NCBI RefSeq assembly: GCF_900110105.1
Contig: NZ_FOCL01000017.1
Location: 62,001-126,000 of the forward strand
Reading direction: 5' to 3'
From: Mucilaginibacter gossypiicola
GTDB taxonomy: Bacteria > Bacteroidota > Bacteroidia > Sphingobacteriales > Sphingobacteriaceae
DNA: 64,000 bases
Both the position numbers and the translations under genes were made by a program. Within the stretch, counting starts at the first letter, position 1, and each line of letters opens with the position of its first letter. Below the pieces are notes generated by a model. That model saw nothing but the letters and a program-made list of their open reading frames with translations. It had not been told where the DNA came from and ran no database searches. Shown piece by piece: positions 28,022 to 36,598 of the stretch.

Positions 28022-31000
28022 TTATTTTCTTTCGGCCCCCTGGTTAACCATAGCGTTCTTAAAATTCTTTCTGTATTTTTTGATGTATTCAGAAGGTTTT
28101 AAATCAAACACCTTCTTAAACTGCTCGCGAAAATATTTAATATCTTTTATTCCTACGGCGTAAGCTGTTTCCAATATATTTAAGTCGCTGTGAACAAATA
28201 ACTGCGCGGCTTTTCGCAACCTGATAGCCCTTATGAAGCTATTGGCCGGCTGCCCCGAGATCATTTTGATTTTTTTGTAGATCCCCGAATAAGACATATT
28301 TAATTCGGAGGCCAGGGATTGCAGATTAAAATCAGGATCAGTTATATGCTCTTCCACAATCCGGATACAGGAATCCAGGAATCGTTTGTATTCTATAGAG
28401 ATAGTGTGCGGATTATTGTTCAGCGTAATTTCGTTATAGAAATATTGCTGAAGTGTATTTCTGCTTTTAAGCAGCCCGCTAACCCGTGCTTTCAGGATAT
28501 CTTTGTCAAAAGGCTTTCCAATATAATCATCAGCGCCCCCTTCAATACCCTTCAATTTAATCTCATTTGATGCACTGGCAGTTAAAAGGATAACGGGCAC
28601 ATGAGAGGTTGTCATATTCTCTTTAATAGCGGCGCAAACTTCTATCCCGGTCATGCCCTGCATCATTACATCACTTATAACAATATCCGGCCACTGCTCA
28701 TTAATAATTTTGATTCCATCCTCACCATTAGGCGCTACAAGAACATTGTATTCAAGTTTGAATATCTGGCGAAGGTATTCTCTCATATCCTCGTGATCAT
28801 CGATAATTAACAAGGTTTTGAGTTCAGACACCGATATCTCCTCACCCGGATCTGCTGCAGATACTATATCATTGGCTGTGGTTTCAGAATCTATCAGCTC
28901 CTGTAAAAACTCGGAAGTAGTTGTTGGCTGTTCTGAGATGATCTGGTCTTTCAGATGCGCCTTTCCTTTTTTCAACGTGATTGTAAAGGTTGTCCCCTTT
29001 CCTGCCTCACTATGATACGCAACAGTTCCGGCCTGACGCTCTACAAAATTTTTAACAAGATAAAGTCCGAGCCCAAATCCACCGTTTGATGTACTGGCCA
29101 AATCAGATACCTGGTAAAACCGGCTAAAAAGCCTGTCGCTCACTTCAGGCGGAATTCCACAGCCCGTATCCTCAACAATTATTGAAACCACCTGTTCGGA
29201 TTCTTCTGCATAAATGCGAATTTTTCCAAGTTTTGGTGTGAACTTCATGGCGTTCGACAGCAAATTAAACAGCACGATCTCTGTTTTTTCTCTATCAATG
29301 TAAACATTCAAACAATCGGTTGAGGATGTGAACTCAAGCTGGATATGTTTTCTTTTTGCTTCATGTACAAAGCATAAATAAACCTCCTTACACAAATCAA
29401 TTATATTAACATTACTTATCTTCAGCTGGTCTGACTCAGATTCGGCCTTTTTGAAAAGAAGCAACTGATCTACCAGGCCTAATAGCCGGCGCGCGTTTCT
29501 GTAAACAATGGTTAAATTGGAGGTATCCATCGCCTTCTTTTCATTATACAAAAGTTCCTTAATAGGATTAATGATTAATGTTAACGGTGTCCTGAATTCA
29601 TGCGAAATATTGGTAAAAAAGGCCAGCTTTCGTTCGCTGAGCTCCTTTTCCTTTTCGCTTTCATAATGCGCTATCTGAATTTCATATTTTAATTTGGCCT
29701 GGCGGTCCCGGTATAAAAGATACAGATAAACTATCCCGCCAATAAAGATAGCATAAACGGTATAAGCCCACCAGGTACGGTACCATGGGGGCGAAATAAT
29801 GATGATCAGAGATTTAGGCATGCTGTTCCACACCCCGTCATTGTTACTTGCAATAACTTTAAATGTATAAGTTCCGGGATTAAGGTTGGTATAAGTAACC
29901 CTTCGCTGGTTACCGTTAAAATTCCATTTTTCATCAAAACCTTCCAGCTTATACTTGTAACTGTTTTTCTCGGAATGGGTGTAGTTAAGCGAAACAAATT
30001 CAATAGAAAACACATTTTGGTCATAATTAAGAAAAGCAGTATCTGCTGTTCCGACCGGCCTTTTCAATGGCGAATCTGCACCTGGTTTTACAGATTTGTT
30101 AAACACCTGAAAATCGGTAAAGTAAACCTGCGGAATTTTATCATTCAATTTAATTTTTGACGGATCGAAAACCACTACGCCTGAATTTCCCCCTAAATAA
30201 ATCTGCCCATCTGCCGACCTGTAAATAAGCGAATGCGAAAAAACGCCGTCGCCCTCATCAAAATTAGTGACGGCTAATGTTTGGGGTGTAAACTTTGATA
30301 CCCCGGTGGCAGAATTGATCCAAAGATTTCCCTGGTCATCTTCAACCACATTACTAAACACATTGCTCGCAAATCCATTTTTACGTGAATAAGTAATAAA
30401 AGAATCGCTACCCTGAACGTATTTATTTAGGCCATCGGCCGTACAGATCCAAATATTCTTTTTGCTATCTTCAAATACACAATGCACAATATTATTGCTC
30501 AGGCTACTTGCAATTTTATCATTATAGGTATAGTGGTGAAAAACCGCTGTTTTAGGATCAAAGCGATCAACGCCGTTTCCGCTTGTGCCAACCCATACAT
30601 TGCCTTTGCTATCTTTTAAAAGATTGTAAATATGGTTACTGGCAATTGAGTTAGGATTTTTGTCGTCATTGTAATAATGTTTAAATTGCTGTGTTTCTTC
30701 ATTATAGATCTTTAACCCGGCATCGGTGGCAAGCCAATATTCATGAGGGCTTACTTCAAGAATATCCCTAAAAACATCTTCATTAAAGAAATTACTCAGG
30801 GCCGAATGGTGAAAATGGTGTATAAACCTATTGCTGCTGCTATCAAACTTATCAAATCCATTTTCCGTTGCTGCCCACAACACTCCCTCATTGTCTAAAT
30901 ATATTTTGCCAACCTGGTTACTGCTGATACTTGACGGATCATTTGTATGTTGAAATAACTTTGTCGTCTTCTTCTGTAAATCAAAGCTATAAAGCCCTTC

Positions 31001-32128
31001 GTTGGTAGCCAGCCACAGCATATTACCCTGCAATAACATACTTTTTGCTTCGCGCGGCGCAATTGATAAGGGAATGAAGCGAAATTTATATTGTGTAAAA
31101 TCAACTTTTGTTAAAGCGTCTTTACCGCAAAGCCACATGATCCCGGCTCCATCATTATAAATGTAGCCATCGGCCGTACTATTAACATTGCCAATTTTTC
31201 GCCACTGGCCATTAGCCTTATTTATAAAATAGAACCCACCGTTACTTCCAACAACTAAGGTAGAGTCATTAGCCTTATCAATGCTAAAGGCCCCTACATT
31301 GATATTATCATGGCTTGAAAACCGGGTGTATTGCTGGCTTTGAGGATTAAAACAAAAAAGACCGCTCCAATAGGTACCTACCCAAATGCAGCCGTTTTTT
31401 CGATCGTAAAACAGGCTCCAAATATCATTAGGGCTCTTTTTAAGCTTAGATTCAGTTTGCGGATAATTGCTGAAATGCCTGCTAACCTTGTCGAATTTAT
31501 TTAGCCCGCCGTTCCAGTTTCCTAACCACAGGTTTTTCTTATCATCCTCAACAATCGCATTTACCGACTTTCCCTTTATTGAAAACCGGTCATTGGGATT
31601 GGGTTTATAGCTAACAAAGAATCGTTTATTGGCCACGTATTGATTAAACCCATCATCTGTTCCTATCCATATCGTTCCTTCCTTGTCGCAGAAGATCGAA
31701 AAAATCTTATTGTTACTTAGTGACTGTTTGATTTTATCGTTATGATAAAATCGTTCAAACTTCTCTGTATTGGGGTCTAAAACATTTAAGCCGTCCATTG
31801 TCCCCACCCATATCTTGCCATTTTTATCTTCTGCCAGGGCAGTGATAAAATTTGAACTTATACTCGCAGTGTTTCCGGGAATATTCACTAAACTTTCAAA
31901 GGCGTAGCCGTCAAACTTACAAAGCCCATTATCCGTTCCTATCCACATATACCCGCGCTTGTCTTTTAACGCCACTGTTACATTTTCGGATGGCAGACCA
32001 TCATGAGTGGTATATGATTTCAACGCAAAGTTCCTTACATCATTGGTTGAAAAGGTTTCCGGAACCTGGGCGTTCACAACAATTACACACAGGAGATTAA
32101 TCAGGAAAAACAAGACAGCTTTATACAT
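28022..32128 (-). CDS. Hybrid two-component system regulator (HTCC) of the polysaccharide locus
   Basis: One-protein sensor and regulator of 1368 residues. The order is: signal peptide; two periplasmic propellers of Reg_prop repeats (many WIGTDNGL/WVGTMDGL units); a Y_Y_Y domain ending near GTYTFKVIASNNDG; one membrane segment (WAYTVYAIFIGGIVYLYLL); HisKA with SHEFRTP near 29600; HATPase_c (DTGCGIP, GFGLGLYLV); a receiver domain with the phosphoacceptor Asp in VISDVMM near 28670; and a C-terminal AraC helix-turn-helix (LQSLASELNMSYSGIYKKIK). All catalytic boxes are intact. Proteins of this build sense an oligosaccharide in the periplasm and switch on the surrounding locus. It sits in the middle of the enzyme genes. 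Confidence 0.97.
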   Translation of the reverse strand: MYKAVLFFLINLLCVIVVNAQVPETFSTNDVRNFALKSYTTHDGLPSENVTVALKDKRGYMWIGTDNGLCKFDGYAFESLVNIPGNTASISSNFITALAEDKNGKIWVGTMDGLNVLDPNTEKFERFYHNDKIKQSLSNNKIFSIFCDKEGTIWIGTDDGFNQYVANKRFFVSYKPNPNDRFSIKGKSVNAIVEDDKKNLWLGNWNGGLNKFDKVSRHFSNYPQTESKLKKSPNDIWSLFYDRKNGCIWVGTYWSGLFCFNPQSQQYTRFSSHDNINVGAFSIDKANDSTLVVGSNGGFYFINKANGQWRKIGNVNSTADGYIYNDGAGIMWLCGKDALTKVDFTQYKFRFIPLSIAPREAKSMLLQGNMLWLATNEGLYSFDLQKKTTKLFQHTNDPSSISSNQVGKIYLDNEGVLWAATENGFDKFDSSSNRFIHHFHHSALSNFFNEDVFRDILEVSPHEYWLATDAGLKIYNEETQQFKHYYNDDKNPNSIASNHIYNLLKDSKGNVWVGTSGNGVDRFDPKTAVFHHYTYNDKIASSLSNNIVHCVFEDSKKNIWICTADGLNKYVQGSDSFITYSRKNGFASNVFSNVVEDDQGNLWINSATGVSKFTPQTLAVTNFDEGDGVFSHSLIYRSADGQIYLGGNSGVVVFDPSKIKLNDKIPQVYFTDFQVFNKSVKPGADSPLKRPVGTADTAFLNYDQNVFSIEFVSLNYTHSEKNSYKYKLEGFDEKWNFNGNQRRVTYTNLNPGTYTFKVIASNNDGVWNSMPKSLIIIISPPWYRTWWAYTVYAIFIGGIVYLYLLYRDRQAKLKYEIQIAHYESEKEKELSERKLAFFTNISHEFRTPLTLIINPIKELLYNEKKAMDTSNLTIVYRNARRLLGLVDQLLLFKKAESESDQLKISNVNIIDLCKEVYLCFVHEAKRKHIQLEFTSSTDCLNVYIDREKTEIVLFNLLSNAMKFTPKLGKIRIYAEESEQVVSIIVEDTGCGIPPEVSDRLFSRFYQVSDLASTSNGGFGLGLYLVKNFVERQAGTVAYHSEAGKGTTFTITLKKGKAHLKDQIISEQPTTTSEFLQELIDSETTANDIVSAADPGEEISVSELKTLLIIDDHEDMREYLRQIFKLEYNVLVAPNGEDGIKIINEQWPDIVISDVMMQGMTGIEVCAAIKENMTTSHVPVILLTASASNEIKLKGIEGGADDYIGKPFDKDILKARVSGLLKSRNTLQQYFYNEITLNNNPHTISIEYKRFLDSCIRIVEEHITDPDFNLQSLASELNMSYSGIYKKIKMISGQPANSFIRAIRLRKAAQLFVHSDLNILETAYAVGIKDIKYFREQFKKVFDLKPSEYIKKYRKNFKNAMVNQGAERK

Positions 32129-32242
32129 AAATCCGTTATCACTTTTTAATTAGATAAATACAACACATCGTATTATCACTAATAATTTTTACAGTATAAG
32201 TTAGGCATCACAACCTTTGCATCGTCAGGTCATTCACTAAAT

Positions 32243-32262
32243 ATTGTACTTAATACACTTAT
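32243..32262. promoter_or_regulatory. Degenerate copy of the palindromic element near the HTCC start
   Basis: ATTGTACTTAATACACTTAT keeps 13 of the 16 invariant positions of the 20-bp element. It lies 115 bp upstream of the HTCC start and 255 bp from the better copy. It could be a weak second site or a chance match. Confidence 0.3.
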
Positions 32263-32510
32263 AATCTTCAGAATTGCGATAGTCCGTCAATGTAAGAACA
32301 GAACTTGCTTGCTGCGGTACAAGTACCGACAAATGGTCTTTTAATGTCGAAGTATTAAATGATAGGTTAACGCATTTTTCCTCTTAGTCCAAATAGCCAT
32401 CAAACCTGGTTTATTCTTCATTAAATGATTCATTAATCCTCTTGAATTTTGGCACATCCGCCCATGTAATCCTGAAGTATTAAGTTTATAAGGCATCCAA
32501 ATGTAAATAA

Positions 32511-32540
32511 TTATTAATTGTATTTATAACAATAATTTTA
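32511..32540. promoter_or_regulatory. Palindromic operator-like element, copy 3 (HTCC/GH5 divergent region)
   Basis: The core at 32517-32536, ATTGTATTTATAACAATAAT, fits the shared 20-bp element. The inner 5-bp arms (ATTGT, ACAAT, 7-nt spacer) are perfect; outer arms are degenerate. It lies between the divergent HTCC gene (389 bp) and GH5 gene (460 bp). Confidence 0.55.
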
Positions 32541-32652
32541 AACAAACAGCATTGATGCGCAATTTAAATCAGGTAAGAAAAAAGCGATAAAAAAGCTGAG
32601 CTATTGTGTTAAAAACCAATAAAATGCCACTTTATCCCCGCAATATTGAGGC

Positions 32653-32681
32653 TTTACCCCCTTTTCAATTTCTGCTTTTTA
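32653..32681 (+). promoter_or_regulatory. Possible weak copy of the GGGGCTAA-type element (upstream of GH5)
   Basis: The plus strand reads TTTACCCCC, then TTCAATTTCTGC, then TTTTTA. This resembles the reverse complement of copy A (TTTGCCCC, TTCAATTTTGC, TGATTA) with gaps of three and one, but it lacks the outer CCCC. It has the same orientation relative to its downstream gene, about 315 bp upstream of GH5. Confidence 0.3.
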
Positions 32682-32995
32682 AAAGAAATTTAGGTCAACC
32701 ATATAAACACGGATTTTCCATTTCCATTATTAGTTACAGCCATTTTTATTGGCTAATTAAATTACCGGCGGTCACATCCCGCGGTGATTGACGCTTAATT
32801 ATGGGCAGGGAGAATCTGATTTTTTCAACACATCTGCCATGAGAATATTTGAACTGTGTCTGAATATGCATTCGGTTAGTTTACAACTAACTGATATAAT
32901 CCCCTTCGTGTTAAAGCAGGGAAGAGCTCCGCCGTATTCAATGCCAAAACCGATTGACCAAGAAGAAATAATTATTTAACACCTAATATAAACAT

Positions 32996-34468
32996 ATGAG
33001 AAAAAATTTAACTGCCGGGGCATTAAGCTGCCTGTTAGTCCTTGCTATGGGCTGTTCTAAAAATTCTATTCAAAAAGGCGCCGACCTGTCAGGCCAAAAG
33101 TTTGGAAAACAATCATTTGCCCTTTCCACTACCAACACAAACGGTTTCAGGGGTATTAACTGGGCCGACCCCAATGGAAACGAGGGCGATGGAAGGGTTG
33201 TATTGCCAAGTGGTATGACAACATCCCTCACTGCAACACAGGCCGCTACTTTGGCAACCAATATATCCAGCGCTGTTAAAACAAGTGGCGGAACCACTAT
33301 CAGGATGCCAATAAATCCCTGGACGGCATCAAGCTCAACCTATTGGCCGGTTTACCAGGCTGCAATTAACGCGGTTGTGGCCAATGGCTGTAAAGTAATA
33401 CTTTGTTATTGGCCGGTTGGCGTTCACCACGTGCCTGATACCGCACAGTGGCATACCATGTGGACAACGGTAAACAATGTATATAAAAACAACACATCCG
33501 TATTATATGAGCCAATCAACGAGCCGGTTGATTATTCAAGTACCGATTTGAATAACCTGTATGCAGGCTTTTTAACCACTTACAGTCCGGCCGATGGGAA
33601 ATGTATTTTCGACGGTACCGGTTATGCTGCCGACGTAACTACTGTTGGTGCCGATTCAAGGTTAGCCAATCAATATCTTGGGTTGCATTGCTATTGGTGG
33701 TTCTGGGGCTCATACAACGTTTGGTCGAGCTATTACAATATCATGTCGGCCCGTACAGGCTCATACGCCTCACGTACCATAGTTACCGAGGTTGGTATCG
33801 AAACATTCCGCAACATGAGTTTCTGGTGGCAATGGGATACTGGTGTATATGTTGACCAGGCATTCCTAACCGGATCACTCGCTTACGCCAAGGATAATTC
33901 AATGGGAACAATAGCATGGTCGGGTGTTAATGATATTGATACTTACCGCTGGTACACGGCAAACAATAACCTTACAGAAGTTAGCCCCGGTACTGCAAAT
34001 ATGTTCAGGTGGTCATGGCAACTTTCTGCTTCGCCGGTTTGGATAGGCCCTGTTGCCGACGGCAGGTATAAGCTTCAAAACCGCGCATCGGGCCTTATGC
34101 TTGATAACTTAGGTAGCACTACTGATGGCGCGGCCGTAGCTCAATGGGCATCAGGAACAAGCAACAACCAAAAATGGAATATAAGCTACACAGCCGGCTA
34201 CTACACCTTAAGTTGCGTAACAGGGAAAGAGTGTCTTGATGTGGGTACCAATACTACCGACGGATCAAATGTTTTACAGTACGTGGTTAGCTCAAGCACC
34301 AACCAGCGCTGGTCGCTCGTTTCAACCGGTGATGGCTATTACAGGGTAATTAACCTTACCACTGGTAAATGCCTTGATACAGGAGGTTTAACTGCTAATG
34401 GATCAGCTGTACAGCAATGGTACCAGGGCTCAAGTTACAACCAGCAATGGAAGCTTATTGCTCAATAA
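32996..34468 (+). CDS. GH5-family endo-glycanase lipoprotein with C-terminal ricin-type lectin domain
   Basis: A 490-residue lipoprotein (Cys20 in LAMGC). Residues about 48-345 form a GH5 TIM barrel: FRGINWADPNG, TIRMPINPW, the acid/base Glu in YEPINEPVD and the nucleophile Glu in TIVTEVGIET. Residues about 350-490 are a ricin B/CBM13-type beta-trefoil with three QW repeats (NQKWNI, NQRWSL, NQQWKL). GH5 covers many activities; the subfamily and substrate cannot be assigned by eye. In this locus it is the best candidate for the backbone-cutting surface enzyme. It reads away from the HTCC gene and ends at a strong terminator. Confidence 0.88.
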   Translation: MRKNLTAGALSCLLVLAMGCSKNSIQKGADLSGQKFGKQSFALSTTNTNGFRGINWADPNGNEGDGRVVLPSGMTTSLTATQAATLATNISSAVKTSGGTTIRMPINPWTASSSTYWPVYQAAINAVVANGCKVILCYWPVGVHHVPDTAQWHTMWTTVNNVYKNNTSVLYEPINEPVDYSSTDLNNLYAGFLTTYSPADGKCIFDGTGYAADVTTVGADSRLANQYLGLHCYWWFWGSYNVWSSYYNIMSARTGSYASRTIVTEVGIETFRNMSFWWQWDTGVYVDQAFLTGSLAYAKDNSMGTIAWSGVNDIDTYRWYTANNNLTEVSPGTANMFRWSWQLSASPVWIGPVADGRYKLQNRASGLMLDNLGSTTDGAAVAQWASGTSNNQKWNISYTAGYYTLSCVTGKECLDVGTNTTDGSNVLQYVVSSSTNQRWSLVSTGDGYYRVINLTTGKCLDTGGLTANGSAVQQWYQGSSYNQQWKLIAQ

Positions 34469-34512
34469 AATAGAAGTTAACAGGTACTTTAATTTAATCC
34501 CCTAAAAACAAC

Positions 34513-34545
34513 AAAAAATGCTGTCTCAAAAGGACAGCATTTTTT
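34513..34545 (+). terminator. Intrinsic terminator after GH5
   Basis: AAAAAATGCTGTC, a 7-nt loop and GACAGCATTTTTT form a perfect 13-bp stem with a T-tail, 45 bp past the GH5 stop. Confidence 0.92.
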
Positions 34546-34736
34546 GTTGTTGATTTACTGTATAAGTAATTGTCTTTATTCAAATAGGATTGATTTGCTT
34601 CAATTCATAACATCACCAAAAGGATAATTTGCAGCCTTTGAACACCCTTAAGATCAATTAATATATAAAGTCAGTTTAAAATAAAAGAAGCTATACCTTT
34701 CAGACCCGTTTAAATTTGATTTAAAAACATTTTCAC

Positions 34737-34834
34737 GTAGAGACGCATCACATGCGTCTCCAATAAGACAAGCCGCTTCGTGATCATAAACCCCAGGAAT
34801 TTGTGTACGGGAGACGCATGTGATGCGTCCCTAC
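34737..34834. repeat. Paired GTAGAGACGCAT repeat element, copy 1
   Basis: The left unit 34737-34760 (GTAGAGACGCAT, then CACATGCGTCTC) and the right unit 34809-34834 are near-perfect inverted repeats. Each unit is also itself palindromic around GACGCAT/ATGCGTC. A related 86-bp element lies at 58779-58864. The layout resembles REP/BIME-type or small MITE-type intergenic repeats. Confidence 0.75.
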
Positions 34835-34935
34835 ATTCGAAAATCATTCCTTTTAAACAGCATACATTCTCGTATCTTTCACTAACAAACAACAAAATTT
34901 CAATCAGATAATTCACAAAAGCATTTATAAAACGA

Positions 34936-34978
34936 AACCCTCGGTAGACTACCGCAACCGGCAGTTCTATCGAGGGTT
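34936..34978 (-). terminator. Probable terminator of the second susCD operon
   Basis: AACCCTCGGTAGA and TCTATCGAGGGTT pair over 13 bp with one G-U, around a 17-nt loop that can fold further. It lies 56 bp past the susD stop. On the minus strand the tail is TCGTTTTATAA, a modest T-run. Confidence 0.65.
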
Positions 34979-35033
34979 ATACTGTTAAAGGTGTTGGCGA
35001 TTACATCAATTAATTATGTAACGCCAAAGCACA

Positions 35034-36587
35034 TTAATATCCCGGGTTGTTAGGCAACAATTTATTATTAATATCAATATCAGCCTGAGGTATTGGCCAT
35101 AACCATCCTTTAGCTGCGTTAAAAGTCCTGGTTTCTAACTTAACCTGGCTAAATTTCCAGGTAGATGCACTTGCAGGATTACTAAGTAATGATTTGTCAT
35201 AACCATATGCATCATGAACCAGTGACTGATCTTTCCAGCGTAGTATATCAGCATACCTGGTGCCTTCCATGAAAAACTCAACCCTGCGCTCATGGCGTAA
35301 AACGGCGCGCAATTGTGTCTGGCTTAAACCAGAGCCTTCTACACTTTCAACAGTTGGCATGTTTACGCGTGCCCGCACCTGGTCAATAAGTGTATAGATT
35401 TCTGCAGCAGTACTTCCTGATTCAATCAAAGCTTCGGCACGGATCAGCAACACATCCGCATAGCGCATCAGGATGGTATTTAAAGAGCAGTTATTTGGGT
35501 CGGCAATGCCAATTGCTGCGTATTTACGCGGGCGTGCACCAGATGGTACCACATCATTAGCAGGGATATAAGTGGTAGATCCCCATTGAGAGCCAGGTAA
35601 CACTACCGATGCGGCCAACCTCGGATCGCGGTTAACGTATGGGTTTTGCGAATCGTACCCTGAAGCCGAATTAGTAATTGGCAATCCATTGGTCATATAA
35701 TATGAATCAATCAAATCGGCAGTTACATTTGGCGTTGGCCAAACACTTAAAGACAAGGCAGATGATGGCCAGGGCTGCGGCTGGGTTGTAGGTATATATT
35801 GAATATCAAAAATAACTTCGCTGTTGTTTTCATGCGTTTCATCAAACAATAAACTGTAATTTGAATATAAACTGTAAGCTTTAAGATCAATTACATCCTG
35901 TGCCGCTTTCGCAGCATCGGCCCATTTTTCATTATACAAAAGAACTTTTGCTTTGTAGGCCAGGGCAGCCCCCTTTGTTGCACGGCCCACATCAGAACCC
36001 GAATAAGAAGTTGGCAATACGGCGGCGGCGTCCGTAAGATCGGTTACAATCTGGGTCAGGACGGTGGCTTTTGCCGTTCTGGAAACATAAGCATCCGCAA
36101 GTGATTGAACTTCCGTGATTAAAGGCACATCACCAAAATAAGAGATCAGATCAGCATAGGCATAACCACGTAAAAACTTCGCCTCTCCCGCCATCTGGCT
36201 TTTTACGGTAGCATCAATGCTTGCAGCAGCAACATCCTTTAAAAACTCATTAGCCCTGGAAATAATAGTGTAATCTTGTGTCCATTTAGCATAGGGGGCC
36301 CAACTATTGGTTGTTGTTTGCCATTCTCCTACTTCCTTTGAGCCTTGCCATGCATCCTGGCAATAGGCGTTATCCGATTCAAAATCAAATTGAAAAAAAT
36401 GCGCCGGCGTTGCATTGGGCTGTATTGCATTGTAAATGCCAACCAAAGCCATTTTTACCTGGGTTTCATTCTGGTAAAATGTAGAGGGTGACAAACGGTC
36501 ATTGGGTGTCTTGTCCAAAAGGCCCTTCTTGCAGCTTGCAAGATTAATAACAGATAATACGATTAAGACTTTATATATATTTTTCAT
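35034..36587 (-). CDS. SusD/RagB-family nutrient-binding lipoprotein of the polysaccharide locus
   Basis: A 517-residue surface lipoprotein (Cys19 in NLASCKK). SusD-like N-terminal domain: LSPSTFYQNETQVKMALVGIYNA. C-terminal RagB domain: ADVLLIRAEALIESG, IDQVRARVNMP, RHERRVEFFMEGTRYADILRW. The last motif is the family hallmark. It follows its SusC by 11 bp and is therefore translated from the same message. It captures the glycan fragments that the GH5 lipoprotein and other surface enzymes would release. Confidence 0.97.
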   Translation of the reverse strand: MKNIYKVLIVLSVINLASCKKGLLDKTPNDRLSPSTFYQNETQVKMALVGIYNAIQPNATPAHFFQFDFESDNAYCQDAWQGSKEVGEWQTTTNSWAPYAKWTQDYTIISRANEFLKDVAAASIDATVKSQMAGEAKFLRGYAYADLISYFGDVPLITEVQSLADAYVSRTAKATVLTQIVTDLTDAAAVLPTSYSGSDVGRATKGAALAYKAKVLLYNEKWADAAKAAQDVIDLKAYSLYSNYSLLFDETHENNSEVIFDIQYIPTTQPQPWPSSALSLSVWPTPNVTADLIDSYYMTNGLPITNSASGYDSQNPYVNRDPRLAASVVLPGSQWGSTTYIPANDVVPSGARPRKYAAIGIADPNNCSLNTILMRYADVLLIRAEALIESGSTAAEIYTLIDQVRARVNMPTVESVEGSGLSQTQLRAVLRHERRVEFFMEGTRYADILRWKDQSLVHDAYGYDKSLLSNPASASTWKFSQVKLETRTFNAAKGWLWPIPQADIDINNKLLPNNPGY

Positions 36588-36598
36588 GATTTTATCAT

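Larger units (their letters stand above)
32129..32995. other. Divergent regulatory region between HTCC and GH5 genes
   Basis: An 867-bp AT-rich gap holding two copies (one weak) of the palindromic element and a weak GGGGCTAA-type element. Two plus-strand frames of about 60 codons inside it show no start-site support, no signal and no family features, so I regard the gap as non-coding. Confidence 0.5.

Noticed and set aside
32606..32979. Two short plus-strand frames upstream of GH5
   Set aside because: No signal peptide, no recognisable domain, and they cover the operator-rich divergent region.
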